From Methylophaga sp. (GTDB lineage Bacteria > Pseudomonadota > Gammaproteobacteria > Nitrosococcales > Methylophagaceae): a stretch of DNA of 64,000 nt. Positions 57,632 to 64,000 of the stretch are shown in pieces (position 1 is the stretch's first letter; each line of letters starts with the position of its first letter). The notes beneath the pieces were generated by a model that was not told the origin of the DNA, did not search any database, and was given only the letters and a program-made list of their open reading frames with translations. The translations under genes and the position numbers were made by a program. The stretch spans positions 1 through 64,000 of the forward strand of contig JAGXHJ010000034.1 of NCBI GenBank assembly GCA_024636315.1, given 5' to 3'.

Positions 57632-58576
57632 TTATAACGTTGTGTAATGGAGTGGTTGACGATACTGTTGGAGAATGTTGAGAAATGCATCCGGATCTTT
57701 AATCTGCGTCAATTCACCCTCGCGAGGAAATAATTTATCTTGTAATCGAGACAGCCAAAAACGCAATGCGGCGGCTCGTAAAACTAGATTAAAATTTTCG
57801 AGTTCATTTTCAGATAATTCTCGTTGTTGCGAATAAGCGTTAATCAAAGCCTCATAGCGTTGCGTGTCCATCAAACCACGTTCATCAACACACCAATCAT
57901 TAACCGCAACCGCCAGGTCATAAAGTAAATATTCATCACAGGCGTAATAGAAATCGATGATGCCTTTCAATTCATCGCCGTCAAACAATGCATTGTCACG
58001 AAATAGATCTGAATGGGTTACCCCTGAAGGCAAATCGAGTTCTATATATCTAGCTTGAAAGGCAAGTTCGTTGCGTAATAACTCAGCGGATTCATCATCA
58101 AGGTGTGGCAACAACATCTCTGCCATTTGCTGGCGCCAATCAGGGCCGCGTTCAGTAACTCGGTGTGATTTGAACTGCTGTCCAACTGAGTGCATTTTTC
58201 CTAACACATCACCAATCGCCCGACACTGTGCAATATTAGCAACAGAATTAACACCTCGACCAGATAATCGCATCACTAAAGCCGCAGGTTTGCCACATAG
58301 TTTTTTTAGATAATACCCCTGTTTATCGGCGGCAGGATGAGCTGAAGGAATGCCTTGCTGATAGAAAAATGTCATCACATCAAGAAAGTAGGTTAATTCA
58401 CCAAAATCATGTTGTTCAAACAGTGTTAAAACAAACTGACCTTGTTCGGTAGTGACAAAATAATTGGTATTTTCGATGCCGTCGCTAATGCCTTCATACG
58501 ACACTAAGGCTCCGACAGAATAATCATTTAAAAACGCAACAAGCTGGTCACGCGAAACTTCAGTATAAACAGACAT
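57632..58576 (-). CDS. thrB: Homoserine kinase, fructosamine-kinase-like type
   Basis: This is the second type of ThrB, which phosphorylates homoserine on the way to threonine. The 314-residue protein has the aminoglycoside-phosphotransferase fold with GISDGIENTNYFV as the nucleotide loop, THSDLFRDN as the catalytic loop and IIDFYYACDEYLLYDLA as the metal loop. It lies 26 bp after the DUF2782 gene and is divergent from polA, the arrangement seen in pseudomonads. Confidence 0.94.
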   Translation of the reverse strand: MSVYTEVSRDQLVAFLNDYSVGALVSYEGISDGIENTNYFVTTEQGQFVLTLFEQHDFGELTYFLDVMTFFYQQGIPSAHPAADKQGYYLKKLCGKPAALVMRLSGRGVNSVANIAQCRAIGDVLGKMHSVGQQFKSHRVTERGPDWRQQMAEMLLPHLDDESAELLRNELAFQARYIELDLPSGVTHSDLFRDNALFDGDELKGIIDFYYACDEYLLYDLAVAVNDWCVDERGLMDTQRYEALINAYSQQRELSENELENFNLVLRAAALRFWLSRLQDKLFPREGELTQIKDPDAFLNILQQYRQPLHYTTL

Positions 58577-58602
58577 TAATAAAACTCAGTAGGTAAAATG
58601 GC

Positions 58603-58941
58603 TTACCATTTAAACAAGACCCAGTTTGGCACCAGGTCAGACTGCAACTCAAATTGTTTGGAATCTAATGAGCCATCACCATCAGTATCAATGAAGTAAT
58701 AAGGTTTACCCACAGTAGGCGTCACTTTAATCATATATAACTGACCATTCGCCCGATATTCTTCAATCGTGCGATCTTCTTTTTGAATAATATTTATTTC
58801 AGGTTCAATGCTTTGACCATCAGCCAGTGGCTGAGGAATAACGGGAGGCTGAGGCACTTCTGAATCAGCCGACCAAACATTGCCTGACATGAACAAGCTA
58901 ACAACGCATACAATAGGCATAACAGCAGATTTGTTAAACAT
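58603..58941 (-). CDS. DUF2782 family periplasmic protein
   Basis: The 112-residue protein has a signal peptide (residues 1 to about 25, cut after VWSA) and the DUF2782 core EDRTIEEYRANGQLYMIKVTP, GKPYYFIDTDGDGSLD and VPNWVLFKW at the end. The function is unknown. I chose the ATG at 58941 because GGAG lies nine bases upstream and it gives a clean signal peptide; a longer frame would start in the polA control region. Confidence 0.88.
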   Translation of the reverse strand: MFNKSAVMPIVCVVSLFMSGNVWSADSEVPQPPVIPQPLADGQSIEPEINIIQKEDRTIEEYRANGQLYMIKVTPTVGKPYYFIDTDGDGSLDSKQFELQSDLVPNWVLFKW

Positions 58942-58991
58942 GATTTGTGCTCCGTATAATTTCGAATTAAAGATAGCATTTCCAATATACA

Positions 58992-59000
58992 ATTATAGCA
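58992..59000 (-). promoter_or_regulatory. Extended -10 promoter candidate for DUF2782-thrB
   Basis: On the minus strand TGC directly precedes a perfect TATAAT (58997-58992), an extended -10 element. The -35 region is poor. Transcription near 58985 would give a leader of about 44 bases. A TATAAT on the plus strand (58954-58959) could serve polA, but its -35 is weak. Confidence 0.45.
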
Positions 59001-59037
59001 ATCTATCACTCAATACCTAAATATAAAGTAAATAGCC

Positions 59038-61782
59038 ATGGAACAAACGCCCCCTTTCATCCTTGTTGACGGTTCGTCTTATCTCTATCGCGCCTATCAT
59101 GCCATGCCGCCACTCACCAATGCTGATGGTCAGGCTACGGGAGCCGTCTATGGTGTCGTGAACATGTTGCGTAAGTTATTACGTGATTACAATCCCGAAC
59201 ATATTGCCGTGGTATTTGATGCCAAAGGCAAAACCTTTCGTAATGACATGTACCCAGAATATAAAGTGCATCGCCCGCCGATGCCGGATGATCTGCGCGA
59301 GCAAATCGAACCTATACATGCCATTGTTAGGGCGATGGGACTACCATTATTAATGGTTGATGGCGTAGAAGCTGACGATGTAATTGGCACCCTAGCGCAA
59401 CAAGCTACTGAGCAAGGCATCAATACCATCATATCTACGGGTGATAAGGATATGGCACAACTGGTCAATGAACATATTACCCTGATCAACACCATGAACA
59501 ACTCCACCACCGACATTCAAGCCATTATGGATAAGTACGGCATTGCTCCGAACCGGATCATTGATTATCTAGCGTTAATGGGTGACAAAGTGGATAACAT
59601 TCCCGGCGTACCGAGTGTTGGCCCCAAAACCGCCACTAAATTATTGCAACAATATGATTCATTAGAAGGTGTCATTGCTCATGCTGACGAAGTTAAAGGC
59701 AAGTTAGGCGAAAAATTACGTGAGACAGCGCCTATTTTACCCTTGTCATACCAACTCGCTACAATCAAACTTGATGTGCCATTGGACTTCTCACCGACAA
59801 CATTGAATATTCAACCGCAAGACCAAGACGCCCTACTTTCATTATTCAAAAAGCTCGAATTTAAAACGTGGACCACAGAATTAGTGCGTGCCGGCAATGC
59901 AACACCACCAGCAACTCGCACAACTGCTACCCAAAAAAATACCTCCGCCACCCCACCAGCGGCACCACGCGAAAACCATTACGAAACCATTTTGACCGAA
60001 GAGCGTTTGCAACATTGGCTGACTAAATTAAAGAATGCTGAGTTATTCGCCTTTGATACCGAAACCACCAGCTTAAATTATCTCGATGCGCGTATTGTCG
60101 GTTTATCTTTTGCCGTAACAGCGGGCGAAGCGGCTTATCTTCCACTCACTCATGACTATCTGGGCGCACCTAAGCAATTGAATATTGATCATGTTTTAGC
60201 CTTATTCAAACCCTTACTAGAAGACCCAATACATAACAAAGTCGGCCAAAATCTAAAATATGACCGCCACATATTGCTCAATCACAACATCGATCTACAA
60301 GGTATTCAACATGACACTATGTTGCAGTCTTACGTCTTAGATAGCACCGCAACCCGTCATGATATGGATTCACTGGCTGACAAATATCTTGGTCGCCAGA
60401 CCATCCACTTTGAGGATGTTGCAGGCAAAGGCAAAAAACAACTGACGTTCAATCAAATCGATCTTGAACAAGCCGCACCTTATGCCGCGGAAGATGCTGA
60501 TATAACCTTACAATTGCACCAAACCTTATGGCCACAAGTTCAGGCAATTCCTTCACTAGCCGAAGTTTATACCACGCTTGAAATGCCTTTATTACCGGTA
60601 CTCAATACCCTAGAACGCAATGGCGTCAATATTGATATTTGGATGTTGCAACAACAAAGTGATGAATTGGGTCATAAACTCGATAAGCTTGAGCAACAAG
60701 CTTGGGACTTGGCGGGTGAAGAATTTAATCTCGGCTCTCCCAAACAGCTTGGCGTCATTTTATATGAAAAACTTGAAATTCCTATTTTGAAAAAGACGCC
60801 GAAAGGTCAGCCTTCAACTGCAGAAGGCGTACTACAAGAGTTAGCAGACGAAGGCTATGAATTACCGCAAGTGCTTATGCAATATCGTAGCTTAAGTAAA
60901 CTAAAATCAACCTATACCGATCGCTTACCTGAGCAGGTCAATAAAACTACAGGGCGAGTGCATACTTCTTATCATCAAGCAGTGACCGCGACTGGCCGCT
61001 TATCTTCTTCAGATCCAAACTTACAGAACATTCCTATTCGTAGTGAAGAAGGTCGTCGCATCCGCGAAGCCTTTGTCGCTCCTAATGGCTACACCCTACT
61101 CGCGGCCGATTATTCACAAATTGAATTACGGATCATGGCCCATTTATCGCAGGATAAGGGTTTACTCAAAGCCTTCGCTGCGGGAGAAGATATTCATCGC
61201 CACACCGCCGCTGAGATTTTTGGTGTGAGTTTAGATAAAGTCAGTAATGATCAACGGCGTAGTGCTAAAGCCATCAACTTTGGTTTAATCTACGGCATGT
61301 CGGCTCATGGTCTATCCAAACAACTCGGCATTGAGCGCCATCAAGCAGCGGATTATATGACGACTTATTTTGAGCGCTATCCTGGCGTCAAACGTTATAT
61401 GGAAAGCACTCGCGAGCAAGCAAAATTAGATGGTTATGTCGAAACATTATTTGGTCGCCGCTTGTTTTTACCTGAGATCAACTCGAGTAATGGTATGCGT
61501 CGACAATATGCTGAGCGAACGGCGATTAATGCGCCTATGCAAGGCACCGCCGCCGACATCATCAAACGCGCGATGATTGATATTCATCAGTGGCTTATCA
61601 CAGAAAAATCTTCGATTCGCATGATTATGCAGGTACATGATGAATTAGTGTTTGAAGTGCCTGTTGAGCAAATTGATATGGCGAAGGCTAAGATCGAACA
61701 ATTTATGAGTAATGCAGCCAAACTGGATGTGCCATTAGAAGTCGGCATCGGCACTGGCGATAATTGGGAGCAAGCCCACTAA
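59038..61782 (+). CDS. polA: DNA polymerase I
   Basis: PolA fills gaps and removes RNA primers. The 914-residue protein has all three parts. The 5' nuclease (1-290) opens with [21 protein letters not shown]. The 3'-5' exonuclease (about 315-510) keeps the metal pair D340/E342 in AFDTETTS, so proofreading is intact. The polymerase has [11 protein letters not shown] with D691 and [10 protein letters not shown] with D868/E869. The linker near residues 285-315 is Thr/Ala-rich. It is divergent from DUF2782-thrB. Confidence 0.98.
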   Translation: MEQTPPFILVDGSSYLYRAYHAMPPLTNADGQATGAVYGVVNMLRKLLRDYNPEHIAVVFDAKGKTFRNDMYPEYKVHRPPMPDDLREQIEPIHAIVRAMGLPLLMVDGVEADDVIGTLAQQATEQGINTIISTGDKDMAQLVNEHITLINTMNNSTTDIQAIMDKYGIAPNRIIDYLALMGDKVDNIPGVPSVGPKTATKLLQQYDSLEGVIAHADEVKGKLGEKLRETAPILPLSYQLATIKLDVPLDFSPTTLNIQPQDQDALLSLFKKLEFKTWTTELVRAGNATPPATRTTATQKNTSATPPAAPRENHYETILTEERLQHWLTKLKNAELFAFDTETTSLNYLDARIVGLSFAVTAGEAAYLPLTHDYLGAPKQLNIDHVLALFKPLLEDPIHNKVGQNLKYDRHILLNHNIDLQGIQHDTMLQSYVLDSTATRHDMDSLADKYLGRQTIHFEDVAGKGKKQLTFNQIDLEQAAPYAAEDADITLQLHQTLWPQVQAIPSLAEVYTTLEMPLLPVLNTLERNGVNIDIWMLQQQSDELGHKLDKLEQQAWDLAGEEFNLGSPKQLGVILYEKLEIPILKKTPKGQPSTAEGVLQELADEGYELPQVLMQYRSLSKLKSTYTDRLPEQVNKTTGRVHTSYHQAVTATGRLSSSDPNLQNIPIRSEEGRRIREAFVAPNGYTLLAADYSQIELRIMAHLSQDKGLLKAFAAGEDIHRHTAAEIFGVSLDKVSNDQRRSAKAINFGLIYGMSAHGLSKQLGIERHQAADYMTTYFERYPGVKRYMESTREQAKLDGYVETLFGRRLFLPEINSSNGMRRQYAERTAINAPMQGTAADIIKRAMIDIHQWLITEKSSIRMIMQVHDELVFEVPVEQIDMAKAKIEQFMSNAAKLDVPLEVGIGTGDNWEQAH

Positions 61783-61915
61783 CTCTTAATATTTCATCGT
61801 GACTAGAATAGTATCCGTCATTAATATCCATATAAAAATCAATGGCTAATAGATAATGCGATCAATTATTAATTCAGTATAATTATTGATTTTATCCAAG
61901 CAGGTCATCTCTGCC

Positions 61916-63217
61916 ATGCCATTTTTTCGCCAATTATCATTAATAGGCTTGCTTGCCCTATTCATTTCGCCTGCTTTCGCCACTAATGGCTACTTAGCTC
62001 ATGGTTATGGCATCAAGTCTCGCGGTATGGCTGGCGCGGGCGTGGCGTTACCTCAAGAAGCCCTGATTGCGGCAATCAATCCTGCTGGCATCGTATTTGT
62101 CGGTGACCGCCTAGAAATAAATGCCGCACTATTTAGTCCGCGTCGTAGTTATGAAGTAACAGGTAATCCTTCTGCTTCGCCACAATCGGCTTTAGCACCA
62201 GGAAAAGTCGATAGCGGTCGTGAATATTTTGTGCTTCCTGAAGCGGGCGCGACATGGCAGCTAAACGACCATTCTGCTTTTGGTTTAACGCTTTATGGTA
62301 ATGGCGGTATGAATACCAGCTATTCTGCAAAAGATACTGCTGGAGGTGCAGGTACATTTGGCTCAGGAACGGCTGGCGTCGATCTAGCGCAGTTATTTTT
62401 ATCACCCACTTTTGCTTACAAGTTTAATAATGGTGTAGCAGTTGGCGTATCAGCCGTTCTCGCCTATCAGTATTTTGAAGCTAAAGGATTAACTAATTTT
62501 GGCGGACTCTCAAATTCAGCTCAAAATTTAACTAATAATGGTCATGACAACTCTTTCGGCGCTGGCATTAACTTAGGTTTTATTTTACCAGTGAGCGATG
62601 TAGTTACGTTTGGTGGTGGTTATCGTTCTCGTGTTTATATGTCTGAGCTTGATGATTACCAAGGTCTCTTTGCGCAGCAGGGTGATATGGATATTCCTGC
62701 TTCAGCGACACTTGGTCTAGCATGGAAAACAACAGCGAATTTAACCCTTGCTTTAGATGTGCAAAAAACCTGGTATAGCTCAATCGACGCCGTTGGCAAT
62801 AGCATGCAACCAGCGATGAATTTATGTGGCGGCGCTAAATTTGGTGGTGCTCAAACCGGTCCCTCATGCCTTGGCGGCAATAATGGCATTGGTTTTGGCT
62901 GGAAAGATATGACTACCGTGAAACTGGGTATGCAATATGAAGCTGGTAATGACTGGACATGGCGAGCGGGTTATAGCCACGGCAACCAACCTATTCCAGA
63001 ATCAGAAGTCTTTTTCAATATTTTGGCTCCCGGTGTAATGGAACAGCATTTCACTGCGGGTTTCACTAAGAAATTTGATCATGGCAGTCAAGAAATCAAC
63101 TTTGTAGCGATGTATGCACCGGCAAAGAGTATATCTGGCCCCATCAGCAACACTCAAACCGTTGAACTAGAAATGAAGCAATATCAACTAGAACTCGGTT
63201 GGTCGTTGCTATTTTAG
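61916..63217 (+). CDS. OmpP1/FadL/TodX family outer-membrane transport protein
   Basis: The 433-residue protein is a predicted 14-stranded outer-membrane barrel for hydrophobic compounds. A signal peptide ends at PAFA, and the mature N-terminus TNGYLAHGYGIKSRGMAGAGVAL is the FadL hatch motif, followed by AAINPAGIVFVGDR. It ends with a phenylalanine (WSLLF), as barrels do. I chose the ATG at 61916 because it opens directly into the signal peptide, with AGG about eleven bases upstream. Fatty acids, hydrocarbons or other apolar molecules are possible cargo; no catabolic genes adjoin. Confidence 0.9.
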   Translation: MPFFRQLSLIGLLALFISPAFATNGYLAHGYGIKSRGMAGAGVALPQEALIAAINPAGIVFVGDRLEINAALFSPRRSYEVTGNPSASPQSALAPGKVDSGREYFVLPEAGATWQLNDHSAFGLTLYGNGGMNTSYSAKDTAGGAGTFGSGTAGVDLAQLFLSPTFAYKFNNGVAVGVSAVLAYQYFEAKGLTNFGGLSNSAQNLTNNGHDNSFGAGINLGFILPVSDVVTFGGGYRSRVYMSELDDYQGLFAQQGDMDIPASATLGLAWKTTANLTLALDVQKTWYSSIDAVGNSMQPAMNLCGGAKFGGAQTGPSCLGGNNGIGFGWKDMTTVKLGMQYEAGNDWTWRAGYSHGNQPIPESEVFFNILAPGVMEQHFTAGFTKKFDHGSQEINFVAMYAPAKSISGPISNTQTVELEMKQYQLELGWSLLF

Positions 63218-63329
63218 ACGGATAACGTCGCAATAAGCACCAATCACTATTGAGTTAGAGCAAGAACCTTGAGCCGGTAATACTTTCATTAATAACGTCC
63301 TAATATATAAATTATATTGGCGTAATGAC

Positions 63330-64000
63330 TTATTTTTTCTTCGCTCGTGGATGAGCATCATCATAAACTTTTGCTAAATGTTGGAAATCCACATGGGTAT
63401 AAATTTGGGTAGTAGAAATATCTGCATGGCCTAATAATTCTTGGACAGCCCTCAGATCCCCACTGGCTTCTAGCATATGTGAAGCAAAGGCATGACGTAG
63501 CCGATGCGGATGTACCTTATCGGAAATGCCTTGTTTTTTCCCCCAATAACTAAGGCGCTTTTGAATGGATCGTACGCCTAATCGGTTTCCTTGCTTAGTT
63601 ATAAATAAAGCAGATTGTTCAAAAAACCCCAGTTCATTACGCGTACTTAACCAATGTTGCAAAGCCTTTATCGCTTGTGTGCCAATGGGCACGATCCGCT
63701 GTTTATTTCCCTTGCCCAATACATGAACAAGCTCGGCGCCAAAATCGACATCCCGTAAATCAAGGCCCTGTAACTCTGCCAAACGTAAACCAGAGGAATA
63801 AAACAGTTCCATCATTGCGCGATCACGACTGCCAATCATCGTATCTTGCTGTGTACCATCTAATAACCCCGTCATTTGATCGACATCTAATGTCGATGGC
63901 AGACGTTTTTCACCTTTAGGTGCTTGTACTGCTTGCGCGGGATTATTGTCAGCTAAACCTTCACGGATCAAATAGCGATAGAAACTACGCGTCGCCGATA
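63330..64000 (-). CDS. xerC: Tyrosine recombinase XerC, 3' part (gene continues past the right edge)
   Basis: XerC with XerD resolves chromosome dimers at dif. The open frame continues upstream of base 64000 (SATRSFYRYLIREGL), so the N-terminal DNA-binding domain is cut off by the window and the visible TTG near 63971 is not the start. The catalytic domain is complete: the first Arg in SSGLRLAELQGL, Lys in GKGNKQR, HPHRLRHAFASHM with His-x-x-Arg, GHADIS, and Tyr in TTQIYTHVDF. The C-terminus HLAKVYDDAHPRAK is XerC-like rather than XerD-like. FtsK, its activator, is at 4604-6916. Confidence 0.95.
   Translation of the reverse strand, partial: SATRSFYRYLIREGLADNNPAQAVQAPKGEKRLPSTLDVDQMTGLLDGTQQDTMIGSRDRAMMELFYSSGLRLAELQGLDLRDVDFGAELVHVLGKGNKQRIVPIGTQAIKALQHWLSTRNELGFFEQSALFITKQGNRLGVRSIQKRLSYWGKKQGISDKVHPHRLRHAFASHMLEASGDLRAVQELLGHADISTTQIYTHVDFQHLAKVYDDAHPRAKKK

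Noticed and set aside
63299..63320. AT-rich hairpin between the FadL-type gene and xerC as a terminator
   Set aside because: The stem needs a bulge and is nearly all A-T, and the T tract that follows is too far away on either strand.

Overview
The window reads as chromosomal DNA of a free-living, flagellated gammaproteobacterium of fairly low GC (roughly 40%, judged by eye, not counted). The class call rests on conserved neighbourhoods: ftsK-lolA-rarA divergent from trxB; coaBC-dut-algC-argB-slmA; rsmE/prmC-moeB; yciO, rnm, yciB and yciI together; and thrB-DUF2782 divergent from polA. The genus cannot be fixed from sequence alone. No rRNA, tRNA, CRISPR array, transposase, prophage or plasmid gene was seen.

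Layout. 1-2460: a gene-free stretch with a 98-bp palindromic repeat, two tiny stress-type membrane proteins (DUF3185, GlsB/YeaQ) and a membrane acyltransferase. 2480-7987: rarA, lolA and ftsK on the minus strand and trxB on the plus strand. 8055-13866: a universal stress protein, an XRE-type regulator and, divergent from it, a probable phospholipid-repair operon (LplT-Aas fusion, a small membrane protein, a lipase-like hydrolase). 13919-18790: flgBCDEFG on the minus strand, preceded by a good sigma-54 promoter candidate; flgH onward is not adjacent. 19038-26699: a tightly packed minus-strand run yihY, coaBC, dut, algC (long membrane-anchored form), argB, slmA and a receiver-like protein without a DNA-binding domain. 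26733-33111: Nif3-like protein, DUF4126, cheR, DUF1631, a short-chain dehydrogenase and a formate/nitrite-type channel. 33184-38722: mgtE, clpB (with a sigma-32 promoter candidate), an NlpC/P60 lipoprotein and yciO.

38910-44567: rnm, then the coupled plus-strand run yciB-yciI-bolA-PilZ protein, then pmbA. 44716-48643: a minus-strand group rsmE, DUF3301, an unusual receiver-domain protein with a C-terminal membrane anchor, prmC and moeB. 48742-51138: inositol-phosphatase-like protein, pgeF and a ZIP metal transporter. 51144-57405: a surface-glycan operon (ELM1-family protein, two GT4 glycosyltransferases, UDP-glucose dehydrogenase, O-antigen-ligase-like protein) with a convergent yrbL-like kinase. 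57632-64000: thrB, DUF2782, polA, a FadL-type outer-membrane protein and the 3' part of xerC, which runs off the right edge.

Most of the window is conserved housekeeping. The least ordinary parts are the tail-anchored receiver protein (46332-47582), the HTH-less degenerate receiver coupled to slmA (19038-19463), the dual-PilZ protein (40974-43229), the membrane-anchored AlgC with a 24-bp-repeat tail (20986-23691), and the LplT-Aas/lipase operon (9412-13866). I found no clear defence island or new catalytic system.
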